From assembly GCF_002150035.1 (NCBI RefSeq), contig NZ_NETS01000011.1, forward strand, positions 62,001-126,000: DNA of 64,000 bases, read 5' to 3'. A program made the translations under genes and the position numbers. The first letter of the stretch is position 1, and each line of letters starts with the position of its first letter. The notes under the pieces were generated by a model. That model did not search any database. It had not been told where the DNA came from and worked only from the letters and a program-made list of their open reading frames with translations. This document shows, piece after piece, positions 26,487 to 34,805 of the stretch. Source of the stretch: Leptospira venezuelensis (GTDB taxonomy: Bacteria; Spirochaetota; Leptospiria; Leptospirales; Leptospiraceae).

Positions 26487-27740
26487 TCAATTCACTACTT
26501 TTTTAAATACTCGCCTGGACATTACAAAACGATCTATCCACCATTTCATTCGGATCTTATCTATAACCACTCCGCGTGTAGAAGAAGCATGTGCAAAATC
26601 CTCTCCATTTAGGACCATTCCTACATGAGTAACCTTAGATTGGTTGGGAGAAGCCGAGAAGAAGATCAAATCTCCAGATCTCATTTCACTATGAGAAACT
26701 CCAGTGCCCATTTTAGTTTGAGCGCTGGAGGCACGAGACACCATTTTTTCCGGAACACCGATACGACCGTCTGTTAAAACTCTAAAAGTAAATCCAGAAC
26801 AGTCAGTTCCTGTCTTGGCAGCATTTGCCCATTTATAAGGAGTTCCTACCCATTCTTTCGCAACCTTTTGTAATATAGGTGCTGATAAGGTTTCCCAACT
26901 TTCTTTAGCAGGTTTGTCTGGTTCGGTTGGTTCTCCGGGTTCAGGCAAATTCGGAACTAAAGGCGGATCAGGCAGGGGCTCGATGCGAGGTCTATCTCCA
27001 ATAACGATCCCACCTACTTCTTCCAAAGAAGTTTCCACTGCTCGCGCGGAAGCATATTTTTGAGCGGATGCTACCTTCTCCCCTTCATGCAATTTTTTTA
27101 AATTGGATAGAAGGATATAAGATGCTCCATCCATCTTGGAGTCGAGCACCGCTTTAAAAGTAGTTTCTGTTTTCGCAAAAGAGATACTTCTTCCTTTAGC
27201 AGGAAACTGAGTTAGAATTTTAGAAGCCAATCTATTCTCCGGAAAATCCACTAGCTTCCCTGCAATGAGTGCCCTTCCACCTGCGAGTACAGAAAAACCA
27301 TCCCATTTTTTTTCCATGGCGGCTTCTACAAAACGATTTCGAACTTCTTCTCTGATGCCTGCCTTTTTGGTTTCTTTAAAGTATAAACCTATATAACTGA
27401 AATCTTCTTTCGAAATTTCTCTTTTGGAAACAACTGGAATTGCGTCTTCTGCTTCTTCGAACGTAAGACCTTCTTTGACCGCGAAGTCCAGATTTACTAT
27501 AAGCTCGGCTGTTTTTTCAGGGCTCACTCCTTCTAAGATTGCCCAAGGAATCGCATTTTTAGTGATCTTTAACACTTCTTTGCTTCCTGCTCTTTGTCCT
27601 AATTTTTGAAAAACAGAGTTTTTGATGAGAAGTGTTTGGGATTTATCCCAATCAGATTTGAGCAAGTCCTCGAAAGGATCTGCAAATATGGAAGAAGAGA
27701 ATAAAAGAAGAAGGCCAACAACTAAGATACGATCTCTCAT
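26487..27740 (-). CDS. Secreted NlpC/P60 family cell-wall hydrolase
   Basis: 417 aa using the start at 27740, where ATGA overlaps the upstream stop; this start gives a clean signal peptide (MRDRILVVGLLLLFSSSIFA). An in-frame ATG at 27758 would add six residues and spoil the leader. The N-terminal 270 residues are a helical region I do not recognise, followed by a Pro/Glu linker (PLPDPPLVPNLPEPGEPTEP). The C-terminal NlpC/P60 domain has catalytic C314 (GTDCSGF), His in VTHVGMVL and the third polar residue in FAHASSTRG. It should cleave peptidoglycan stem peptides. It is the third gene of a cobO-POT-NlpC run. Confidence 0.88.
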   Translation of the reverse strand: MRDRILVVGLLLLFSSSIFADPFEDLLKSDWDKSQTLLIKNSVFQKLGQRAGSKEVLKITKNAIPWAILEGVSPEKTAELIVNLDFAVKEGLTFEEAEDAIPVVSKREISKEDFSYIGLYFKETKKAGIREEVRNRFVEAAMEKKWDGFSVLAGGRALIAGKLVDFPENRLASKILTQFPAKGRSISFAKTETTFKAVLDSKMDGASYILLSNLKKLHEGEKVASAQKYASARAVETSLEEVGGIVIGDRPRIEPLPDPPLVPNLPEPGEPTEPDKPAKESWETLSAPILQKVAKEWVGTPYKWANAAKTGTDCSGFTFRVLTDGRIGVPEKMVSRASSAQTKMGTGVSHSEMRSGDLIFFSASPNQSKVTHVGMVLNGEDFAHASSTRGVVIDKIRMKWWIDRFVMSRRVFKKVVN

Positions 27741-29029
27741 TTTACACCATGCATCCAAGATTCTAATTTTTTACGAAATGAAAATAAGCCGATCGCTGTG
27801 ATCGTTGGCAAAAAGAAGAAGATCAGGAAAAATCCTGATAAGGATTCCCTTCCTCCCATAAATCTAGTCAATTCTCCAGCCAGAACATGAGCGAAGAAGT
27901 TTGCCAAAAACCAAAATCCCATCATCATTGAGGCAACTTTTATTGGAGCTAATTTTGTAACTAAAGACAGACCAACAGGAGATAAAAATAATTCCCCAAT
28001 CGTTAAAAGTAAAATAGAAAGAAAGATCCAAATAGAGGAAAACTTTTCACTCGATCCAAAAGTTACTAAGGAAAGAAGAAGATATCCTATTCCTAAAATA
28101 ATCAGTCCTAAGCAGAACTTAGTCACTGTAGAAATATGTTTGCCTGACTCTTCAAATTTTTTCCACATCCACGAAACAACCAAAGCCAAACTTACTACAA
28201 AAAGTGGATTTAAAGATTGGTAATTTGCAGCAGGGACTTCCCATCCTAAAATATTTCTGTCCACATACCTATCGATGATCAAACTTAAAGAGGAGCCTAT
28301 TTGTTCGTAGGAAGCCCAGAATGTGATCGTAACTGCAGAGAAAACCATGATCGCAAATATTCTTTCTCTATTTTGTTTGGGATCTTCTCCATCCGAAACT
28401 AACGACCCTTGATTTCCATTTGCTAAGAAAGCGTCCGGATTCACTCTTCTTCCTAAAAATCCGAAGATGATCAGACCGATTAACATTCCAACAGCTGCGA
28501 TCCCAAATCCGTAATGCCAACCTTTATATTCCGCAAGATTTGCACATGCCCATGTACCTAAAATTGCACCCAAGTTGATTCCAAAATAGAATATAGTAAA
28601 ACCTGAATCTTTTAGTTCAGGTTTACCTTCTAATTCGTAAATTCTTCCTACAACTGTGGAGATACAAGGTTTGAAAAAACCATTCCCCGCGATTAAAAGT
28701 CCAAGCCCTAAATAAAAAGTCCAAAGACCATTGAATGCCAAAGAAAGATGACCGAACATCATAAGCACCCCACCTAAGAAGATGGAACGTTTGTATCCTA
28801 ACACTCTATCAGCAAGTAAACCTCCTAAAATGGGGGTCAGATACACGAATCCATTATAAAATCCGTATATTCTACCCGCTTGGGCATCTTGCATTAAAAG
28901 TTCTTTGGTCAAAAACAGAACAAGAAGCGCTCTCATTCCGTAAAACGAAAATCTCTCCCACATTTCCACGAAGAAGAGAACGTATAAACCTCTAGGATGG
29001 GTTATTTGCCTTTGGCTCTGGATTTCCAT
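27737..29029 (-). CDS. POT-family proton-coupled peptide transporter
   Basis: 430 aa. The PTR2 signature is at the N-terminus: HPRGLYVLFFVEMWERFSFYGMRALLVLFLTKEL, carrying the proton-coupling E-x-x-E-R-F motif. PILGGLLADRVLGYKRSIFLGG and FTIFYFGINLGAILGTWACANLAE are the other POT/PTR blocks. About a dozen membrane segments are apparent. It would import di- and tripeptides. It overlaps the adenosyltransferase gene by 28 bases and the NlpC gene by four; pairing with a peptidoglycan hydrolase suggests cell-wall peptide recycling, which is inference. Confidence 0.9.
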   Translation of the reverse strand: MEIQSQRQITHPRGLYVLFFVEMWERFSFYGMRALLVLFLTKELLMQDAQAGRIYGFYNGFVYLTPILGGLLADRVLGYKRSIFLGGVLMMFGHLSLAFNGLWTFYLGLGLLIAGNGFFKPCISTVVGRIYELEGKPELKDSGFTIFYFGINLGAILGTWACANLAEYKGWHYGFGIAAVGMLIGLIIFGFLGRRVNPDAFLANGNQGSLVSDGEDPKQNRERIFAIMVFSAVTITFWASYEQIGSSLSLIIDRYVDRNILGWEVPAANYQSLNPLFVVSLALVVSWMWKKFEESGKHISTVTKFCLGLIILGIGYLLLSLVTFGSSEKFSSIWIFLSILLLTIGELFLSPVGLSLVTKLAPIKVASMMMGFWFLANFFAHVLAGELTRFMGGRESLSGFFLIFFFLPTITAIGLFSFRKKLESWMHGVK

Positions 29030-29559
29030 TCTGGTTCCGGGATTTTAGATTCAAAATTTGCGTATCTTGCGGCTACAAACAAATGATCAGAAAGTCTGTT
29101 TAGGAATCTAAGGTTTTCTGGGAAGACTTCATGACCTTCTTCTTTATATCCAACTAGATCTCTTTCTAATCTTCTGGCTAGGGTTCTAGCAACATGCAAA
29201 AAGGAAGAAGCAGATGATCCGCCTGGAAGTATAAAATTTTTTAAAGGAAGAAGTGAATCTTGCCAAAGATCTATTTCCTTTTCCAATTCGGAAATATCGT
29301 CTTCTAGGATACAAGAAGAATCATCCTTCTTCTTATAACCTGCAAGCTCTGATCCCAATTCAAAAAGTAAATTTTGGATCCTTTCTAAGGGATCCTTTAA
29401 TTTAGAATTTTCTGTAAGAAAAGAAATTGCGACCCCGATTGCGGAATTCAATTCGTCTGCGGTTCCGTATAATTCTACTCTCGGATCCGATTTGGAGACC
29501 CTTGTCCCGGAAGCCAAGGATGTGGTTCCGGAGTCTCCCTTTTTGGTATAAATTTTCAT
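29002..29559 (-). CDS. PduO-type cob(I)yrinic acid a,c-diamide adenosyltransferase
   Basis: 185 aa. MKIYTKKGDSGTTSLASGTRVSKSDPRVELYGTADELNSAIG is the PduO/ATR hallmark (ATP-binding TKxGDxGxT). PGGSSASSFLHVARTLARRLERDLVG and NRLSDHLFVAARYANF complete the trimeric helical fold. It adenosylates cobalamin to make coenzyme B12. Its 5' end faces the first flaB, 310 bases away. The Leptospira B12 biosynthesis genes are not in this window. Confidence 0.93.
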   Translation of the reverse strand: MKIYTKKGDSGTTSLASGTRVSKSDPRVELYGTADELNSAIGVAISFLTENSKLKDPLERIQNLLFELGSELAGYKKKDDSSCILEDDISELEKEIDLWQDSLLPLKNFILPGGSSASSFLHVARTLARRLERDLVGYKEEGHEVFPENLRFLNRLSDHLFVAARYANFESKIPEPEWKSRAKGK

Positions 29560-29794
29560 GATTAGGCCTGAATTTAGGGGACAGAATCCTAAAAACTTCT
29601 GAAAATTCCCGCAAGAAAAGCAGTTTTAACGGAAAAAAAGTTGCGAAATAGGTAAAGTGAATGGTAGAATGAGAGTAGATTTTTCCTCTTTTGGATTATC
29701 GTCGATTGCGACTTTAGTCTTTAGGAAAAAATCTAAAAAATCTCCCCAGATATATATAAGGGAGTGAAATTCGCAGTGGATATCCGGGTTGCCC

Positions 29795-29811
29795 GGGAGG
29801 TTGTCACCTCC
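29795..29811 (+). promoter_or_regulatory. flaB leader hairpin carrying an anti-Shine-Dalgarno
   Basis: GGAGGT (29796-29801), loop TGTC, ACCTCC (29806-29811). The upstream arm sits in the 10-mer GGGAGGTTGT (29795-29804), which recurs exactly at the true ribosome site (29858-29867). ACCTCC can therefore pair with either copy. Confidence 0.5.
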
Positions 29812-29829
29812 TAAAAGCCCGGCCTCATG

Positions 29830-29847
29830 GTTCGGACGGATCCGAAC
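29830..29847 (+). promoter_or_regulatory. flaB leader hairpin with ANGGA loop (candidate CsrA site, upstream)
   Basis: GTTCGGA (29830-29836) pairs with TCCGAAC (29841-29847) around loop CGGA. The loop and its closing A make ACGGA, the core of the CsrA/RsmA recognition element, presented as CsrA prefers it in a hairpin loop. The second candidate site lies over the ribosome site 10 bases downstream. Confidence 0.55.
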
Positions 29848-29852
29848 TCTAG

Positions 29853-29864
29853 CTACAGGGAGGT
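29853..29864 (+). promoter_or_regulatory. flaB ribosome site overlapping a candidate CsrA site
   Basis: CTACAGGGAGGT matches the CsrA consensus RUACARGGAUGU at 10 of 12 positions and contains the Shine-Dalgarno GGGAGG six bases before the flaB ATG. CsrA binding here would block ribosome loading, as on Bacillus hag mRNA. The match was counted by eye. Confidence 0.55.
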
Positions 29865-29869
29865 TGTTG

Positions 29870-30721
29870 ATGATTATCAATCACAACATCAGTGCTCTTC
29901 GTGCAAATAATGTATTGAAGACAGTCAATAACGAGCTGGACAAAACCACAGAAAAATTATCAACCGGGATGAGGATCAATCGTGCCGGTGATGATGCATT
30001 GGGATTTGCAGTTTCCGAAAGGATGCGCACCCAAATTCGCGGTCTTGCCCAAGCTGAAAGAAACGTAATGGATGGAGTTTCCTTTATTCAAGTTACCGAA
30101 GGAAACTTGGAACAAGTGAATAATATTCTCCAAAGATTGAGAGAATTATCCATCCAAACTTCCAACGGGATTTACTCGGATGACGATCGTAAACTTGTAC
30201 AATTGGAAGTAGACCAGCTTATCGAAGAAGTAGACCGTCTGGGTAAATCAGCCGAGTTTAATAAAATTCGTCCATTAAGCGGAGCCTACTCTAAGGATTC
30301 CAAAAATCCAATCCAATTGCATGTGGGACCGAATCAAAACGAGAAGCTGGAAATTTTCGTGGACGCCATGAATGCAGGCGCTCTTCAATTGGAAACGAAT
30401 GGGAAGAAACAAACTCTGTCTACTCCTGCTTCTTCTAATGCGATGATCGGTATTCTGGATAACGCGATCCAAAAGGTAAATAAACAAAGATCCGATTTAG
30501 GAGCTTATTATAACCGTTTGGAAATTACAGCAGAGGGTTTGCAGTCAAACTATATCAATATGGTTTCTGCAGAAAGCCGAGTAAGGGACGCGGATATGGC
30601 AGAACATATCGTGGACTATACCAAAAATCAGATTTTAACTAAAAGTGGTGTCGCAATGCTTGCTCAAGCAAACATGAGACCGGAACAAGTGGTAAAACTT
30701 CTGAGTGAAAGATTCGGATAA
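29870..30721 (+). CDS. flaB: Flagellin FlaB (first copy)
   Basis: 283 aa from ATG 29870, chosen because MIINHNISALRANNVLK is the invariant flagellin N-terminus and AGGGAGG lies just upstream; an in-frame extension to 29789 would read through the hairpin leader. The N-terminal D0/D1 (STGMRINRAGDDALGFAVSERMRTQ) and C-terminal D1/D0 (SRVRDADMAEHIVDYTKNQILTKSGVAMLAQAN) domains flank a short centre, typical of spirochaete FlaB core filament proteins, which lack the large variable D2/D3. There is no signal peptide; export is by the flagellar type III system into the periplasm. It is followed by a strong terminator and is monocistronic. Confidence 0.95.
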   Translation: MIINHNISALRANNVLKTVNNELDKTTEKLSTGMRINRAGDDALGFAVSERMRTQIRGLAQAERNVMDGVSFIQVTEGNLEQVNNILQRLRELSIQTSNGIYSDDDRKLVQLEVDQLIEEVDRLGKSAEFNKIRPLSGAYSKDSKNPIQLHVGPNQNEKLEIFVDAMNAGALQLETNGKKQTLSTPASSNAMIGILDNAIQKVNKQRSDLGAYYNRLEITAEGLQSNYINMVSAESRVRDADMAEHIVDYTKNQILTKSGVAMLAQANMRPEQVVKLLSERFG

Positions 30722-30751
30722 GAAAAACAGATTTTCTGAAAATTCGAAGAG

Positions 30752-30776
30752 ACCCGTCCGAGAGGACGGGTTTTTT
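30752..30776 (+). terminator. Rho-independent terminator of flaB
   Basis: ACCCGTCC (30752-30759), loop GAGA, GGACGGGT (30764-30771), then TTTTT. It lies 30 bases past the flaB stop. Confidence 0.92.
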
Positions 30777-30797
30777 ATTATAAGAGTGTAATGTGAT

Positions 30798-31106
30798 TTA
30801 GAATTTGTCTGCTTGTGCCTTGTAAGCTGCCGCTTCTTTGTCGCAATGATCAGCAAGTTTTTCATATTTTTTCTTTTCTGCTGCGTCTGCGGTAGCTTTT
30901 CCTCCATGAGATTGGCCTGCTAAAGATTTATATTTATCAGCCAAATCCTTATGGTCTTTTGCCTTTTTCGTAAAGTATTCCTTTGCGATCTTTTTTAGAT
31001 CCGGGGTGGTTGCTTCCGCGATAAGCAGATTGTCAAGCTCGGTAAACGCCGAGAGATTTCCTGCTAAGATCAGGGAAAATAGAATGGTTGCTATGGTCTT
31101 TTTCAT
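30798..31106 (-). CDS. Small secreted helical protein, 102 aa
   Basis: The start at 31106 is chosen because AGGAG lies five bases upstream and it gives a signal peptide MKKTIATILFSLILAGNLSA; an upstream in-frame ATG at 31160 lacks both. The mature part is Lys/Ala-rich and helical, with repeated heptad-like units HKDLADKYKSLAGQSHGG...YEKLADHCDKEAAAYKAQA. The 'A-x-x-Y-K-x-x-A ... LADHC-x-x-x-A-x-x-Y' pattern recalls a widespread family of small exported proteins of unknown function. One Cys and several His could bind metal. It lies downstream of the Cus efflux operon but has its own promoter. Confidence 0.7.
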   Translation of the reverse strand: MKKTIATILFSLILAGNLSAFTELDNLLIAEATTPDLKKIAKEYFTKKAKDHKDLADKYKSLAGQSHGGKATADAAEKKKYEKLADHCDKEAAAYKAQADKF

Positions 31107-31121
31107 ACGAACTCCTAATAT

Positions 31122-31160
31122 GTGCCCGCTAAGATTACGGGCACCATGCTTCATAGTCAA
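31122..31160 (-). promoter_or_regulatory. Promoter with a dyad across the -10, for the small secreted protein
   Basis: On the minus strand, TTGACT (complement of 31155-31160) is followed by 17 bases and TAATCT (complement of 31132-31137). The -10 lies inside the spacer of a perfect inverted repeat, GTGCCCG (31122-31128) and CGGGCAC (31138-31144), a likely repressor site or leader hairpin. Confidence 0.5.
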
Positions 31161-31223
31161 TATTAAATTGATAGAATTTATATTAACATTAAGTGAAATG
31201 CGAATTGATTTTTATCGTTAAAA

Positions 31224-31487
31224 TTAGGACTTTTTGAATATTCCCTTTTTTGTATCGCATTCTTTTTTCGTTAAGGAGATCCATCCCTTCCCTTTGCATG
31301 AGTTTTGTCCTGAGCAGGAACTTCCTTGTGAATGGCAGTCACTTTTCCCCTTGCAGGAATTGACACCGTGACATTCTCCTTTTACATTATCTGAGCCTGC
31401 TTCTTGTTTTTCGGAAAAAACCTCTCCAGATAGAAATAACCCGGAAATTGCAGCTCCTATGATCAGTCTTTTGGTAGTGTTATTCAT
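31224..31487 (-). CDS. Bufferin-like Cys-rich periplasmic peptide (BufA2-type)
   Basis: 87 aa. A signal peptide (MNNTTKRLIIGAAISGLFLSGEVFS) precedes a Cys/Gly/Lys-rich core: GECHGVNSCKGKSDCHSQG, then SSCSGQNSCKGKGWISLTKKEC. The NSCKGK and QNSCKGKGW repeats with six Cys match what I recall of BufA2-type bufferins, copper-binding ribosomal peptides whose Cys are modified by BufB (MNIO/DUF692) with BufC. It is 19 bases downstream of cusA, so it is the last gene of a metal-efflux operon. Neither bufB nor bufC is in the window. Family assignment is by motif recall; copper binding is inferred. Confidence 0.7.
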   Translation of the reverse strand: MNNTTKRLIIGAAISGLFLSGEVFSEKQEAGSDNVKGECHGVNSCKGKSDCHSQGSSCSGQNSCKGKGWISLTKKECDTKKGIFKKS

Positions 31488-31506
31488 TTATTTGTTCCCT
31501 ATTAAT

Positions 31507-34500
31507 TTAAATGGATTTCGTTTTTCTTTTCTTAATTTGAGGAAGGATTGGTAGTATTTCTCCTAGTTTTCCTTCTTTCCAAAGCATGTAAATAGGAGGA
31601 TATACTAAAAGTTCCAGAATAAAACTGGTCACAAGTCCTCCTACCATGGGTGCTGCGATCCTCTTCATTACGTCTGAACCTGTGCTTTCTGACCACATGA
31701 TAGGCAAAAGCCCCATCATTGCAGCGAGAACAGTCATGATCTTAGGACGGATCCTGTGCACAGCACCGTGGATGATCGCTTCTATCAGATCTTCCTTGTT
31801 TCGGAGTCTTCCTTTTCTCTTTGCGTCCTCGTAGGAAAGATCCAGATACAAGAGCATGAATACTCCAGTTTCAGCATCCAATCCCATGAGTGCGATCATT
31901 CCGACCCAGACTGCAACTGAGATCTGATAATCTAAGATATAAAGAAGTCCAATTGCTCCAATCAGAGAAAAAGGCACTGCAAGGAGCACAATCGTAGTCT
32001 TGATATAAGATTTAGTATTGAAGTACAATAACAAAAATATAATGAAGATTGTCAAAGGAAGAATATACATCATTCTTTCCCGGACACGTATCATATTCTC
32101 ATATTGACCACTCCAAACAATGGAATAACCTGGAGGAAGAAGAATGGATTCTGAAACTTTTTTCTTTGCATTGTCCACAAAACCTCCTATATCCGATGTA
32201 GAAGGATCAACATACACATAACCAGCCAAAAATCCGTTTTCGTCCCGGATCATAGAAGGGCCAGTTTTTGCACCTATACTTGCAATTTCTGAAATCGGGA
32301 CATGTCCGAATTCTTTTGTTGGAACTAAGATTGTTTTGATTTTCTCCAAGGAATCCCGTAACTCTCGAGGATAGCGCACATTAACGGAGAAACGTTCCCT
32401 ACCTTCTATGGTTTGGGTAATTGGTTCTCCCCCTATAGCTGCTACAATGATCTGTTGTGCGGTCTCTACTGAAATATTATATCTTGCTAATTTTTCTCTT
32501 CTTAAATTCAAATCTAGGAAATATCCGCCTGCTGTTCTTTCTGCGAATACACTTCTAATATTTTTATCTGTTTTAAGTAGTGCTTCGATTTTGATCCCTA
32601 TCGATTCGATTTCTTCCAAAGAAGATCCCAGGATCTTGATTCCGATCGGAGTTCTCATACCTGTGCTAAGCATATCAATTCGTGTTTTGATCGGCATGGT
32701 CCATGCATTTGTGGCTCCAGGAAATTGCATCTCCTTGTTCATCTTCTCCACTAACTCGTCTTTTGTAAGTCTTTCAGACACAAAAGGAAGAAATGGATAT
32801 TGGAAGATCCTCGGCCAATTTGAAAAGAATCGATCCGCTTTTCTCCATTGGTCTTGGGGTTTAAGAAGTATCACAGTTTCCATCATGGAGAATGGTGCTG
32901 GATCTGTTGCTGTATCTGAACGTCCTGCTTTTCCAAAAACTCGTTTCACTTCCGGAAAACTTTTCAGTTTTTTATCCATAGCGATCATTAGTTTTTCTGC
33001 CTCTGCCACTGAGATCCCGGGCAAAGTAGTCGGCATATACAGAAAGGATTCCTCATAGAGTTGAGGCATAAATTCAGAACCTAAACTGAAATAAACTGGG
33101 ATTGTTAGGATCACCAAGGTGAATGCGGAAGCTATAATCGTCTTTGGTCTGTGAAGAACATAACGACAAGCAGGTTCATAAAATCTGAATAATATCTTAC
33201 TGACTGGATGTTTTTCTTCCGGATAATATTTTCCGACAAGCATCGTAGTTGCGATTTTGGAAAAAAATACATTCTTAAATTGAAATGGCTCCATTCGAGT
33301 GAATAACATTCTAACGGCAGGATCCAATGTGATCGCTAAGAATGCAGCTACTGCCATAGCTATATTTTTAGAATATGCTAGTGGACGGAATAACCTTCCC
33401 TCTTGGTCCACAAGTGTGAATATTGGAAAGAAGGCTACAGCAATCACGAGTAAAGAGAAAAATACGGAAGGCCCCACCTCGAGAAGTGCTTCTAATCGAA
33501 CTGAATGGTAGTCTCCGATCCTTCCTCCTGATTCCCACTCTTCCAATTTTTTGTAAGCATTTTCTACTTCAACAATTGCTCCATCCACTAGCACTCCAAT
33601 GGAGATAGCCATTCCTGCTAAGGACATGATATTGGCATTGATATCCAATAGATTCATTGGGATGAATGCGATGATCACTGAAATTGGGATTGTAAGTATC
33701 GGAATAATGGCAGAAGGAAAATGCCATAAGAAAATAAGAATCACGATAGAAACTATGATCATTTCTTCTATCAATTTGAATTTCAAATTGCTAATCGCAT
33801 GCTCTATCAGTTCGGATCTATCATACGTAGTGATTAGTTCTGCACCTTTTGGAAGATTCTTTTTTATTTCTTCTAATTTGGATTTCACTCTTTCTATTAC
33901 GGAAAGTGCATTTTCTCCATGTCGCATTACAATTGTGCCAGCGACAACATCCCCTTCTCCATCTAGGTCAGCAATCCCTCTCCTGATATCTGGTCCGAAT
34001 TGGACCGAGGCCACATTTTTCAGAAGCACAGGAGTTCCGTTCGCATCCGTAGAGAGTGGAATATTTTCTATATCGGTTAAGGAAGAAAGATAACCTCTCC
34101 CTCTCACCATATATTCGGCCCCAGAAATCTCGAGAAGTCGCCCTCCGGTTTCCTGGTTACTTTCTCTGACCTTTTGGATAACAGTTTCAAAATCCACATT
34201 ATAGGATCTTAATGCATTCGGATGGATTGTAATTTGGTATTGTTTTTTAAATCCTCCTATTCCTGCGACTTCTGAAACACCTGGGACAGAATTTAATAGA
34301 TAACGTAAGTGAAAATCTTGGTAGGTTCTTAGGTCTACTAGGGAATTATTTCCAGTTTGATCGATTAATGCGTATTGGTATACCCAACCAACTGCACTTG
34401 CATCTGGTCCTAATTCGGTTTTCACTCCAGCAGGAAGTAAAGGTTGTATCCTAGAAAGATATTCCAAAACTCTGGATCTTGCCCAGTAGATGTCTGTTCC

Positions 34501-34794
34501 ATCTTGAAAGATTACATATACATAAGAAAAACCGAAATCAGAAAATCCTCGGACCACCTTTATTTTAGGAGCACCTAAAAGAGAAGTGATGATTGGATAA
34601 GTGACTTGGTCCTCCATGATATCAGGGCTTCTATCCCAACGAGAATATACAATTACCTGGGTGTCTGAAAGATCAGGGATCGCATCTAATGGAATAGTTT
34701 TCATGGACACATAAGATGCGACTAGTATAGCCAAAGTAACTAGAAGAACTAAAAATTTATTTTCTGCGGAAAAACGAATAATGGATTGGATCAT
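31507..34794 (-). CDS. cusA: CusA/CzcA-family heavy-metal efflux RND transporter
   Basis: 1095 aa inner-membrane pump. It opens MIQSIIRFSAENKFLVLLVTLAILV, then IPLDAIPDLSDTQVIVYSRWDRSPDIMEDQVTYPI, the HME-RND signature. SIGVLVDGAIVEVENAYKKL contains the transmembrane proton-relay Asp/Glu region. RIDMLSTGMRTPIGIK aligns with the E. coli CusA segment carrying the Cu/Ag-binding Met (RIDMLSTG), favouring monovalent Cu/Ag over Zn/Co. Two sets of six helices and two periplasmic loops are evident. It follows cusB by 11 bases and precedes the bufferin-like gene. Confidence 0.92.
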   Translation of the reverse strand: MIQSIIRFSAENKFLVLLVTLAILVASYVSMKTIPLDAIPDLSDTQVIVYSRWDRSPDIMEDQVTYPIITSLLGAPKIKVVRGFSDFGFSYVYVIFQDGTDIYWARSRVLEYLSRIQPLLPAGVKTELGPDASAVGWVYQYALIDQTGNNSLVDLRTYQDFHLRYLLNSVPGVSEVAGIGGFKKQYQITIHPNALRSYNVDFETVIQKVRESNQETGGRLLEISGAEYMVRGRGYLSSLTDIENIPLSTDANGTPVLLKNVASVQFGPDIRRGIADLDGEGDVVAGTIVMRHGENALSVIERVKSKLEEIKKNLPKGAELITTYDRSELIEHAISNLKFKLIEEMIIVSIVILIFLWHFPSAIIPILTIPISVIIAFIPMNLLDINANIMSLAGMAISIGVLVDGAIVEVENAYKKLEEWESGGRIGDYHSVRLEALLEVGPSVFFSLLVIAVAFFPIFTLVDQEGRLFRPLAYSKNIAMAVAAFLAITLDPAVRMLFTRMEPFQFKNVFFSKIATTMLVGKYYPEEKHPVSKILFRFYEPACRYVLHRPKTIIASAFTLVILTIPVYFSLGSEFMPQLYEESFLYMPTTLPGISVAEAEKLMIAMDKKLKSFPEVKRVFGKAGRSDTATDPAPFSMMETVILLKPQDQWRKADRFFSNWPRIFQYPFLPFVSERLTKDELVEKMNKEMQFPGATNAWTMPIKTRIDMLSTGMRTPIGIKILGSSLEEIESIGIKIEALLKTDKNIRSVFAERTAGGYFLDLNLRREKLARYNISVETAQQIIVAAIGGEPITQTIEGRERFSVNVRYPRELRDSLEKIKTILVPTKEFGHVPISEIASIGAKTGPSMIRDENGFLAGYVYVDPSTSDIGGFVDNAKKKVSESILLPPGYSIVWSGQYENMIRVRERMMYILPLTIFIIFLLLYFNTKSYIKTTIVLLAVPFSLIGAIGLLYILDYQISVAVWVGMIALMGLDAETGVFMLLYLDLSYEDAKRKGRLRNKEDLIEAIIHGAVHRIRPKIMTVLAAMMGLLPIMWSESTGSDVMKRIAAPMVGGLVTSFILELLVYPPIYMLWKEGKLGEILPILPQIKKRKTKSI

Positions 34795-34805
34795 ACTTCG
34801 TTTCC

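Larger units (their letters stand above)
29560..29869. other. Divergent intergenic region and flaB leader
   Basis: 310 bases between the adenosyltransferase (-) and flaB (+). The left half is A/T-rich; I found no convincing sigma70 or sigma28 promoter. TTGCGA near 29695 and TATATA near 29752 are candidates only. The right 90 bases form the structured flaB leader: a hairpin at 29796-29811, another at 29830-29847 and the ribosome site at 29857-29863. Confidence 0.6.

Noticed and set aside
29695..29757. TTGCGA ... TATATA as the flaB promoter, or a sigma28 site nearby
   Set aside because: The spacer does not fit sigma70 and no GCCGATAA-like element was found.
29789..29869. 27-residue N-terminal extension of the first flaB
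   Set aside because: The invariant flagellin start MIINHN and AGGGAGG place the start at 29870; the extension reads through leader hairpins.
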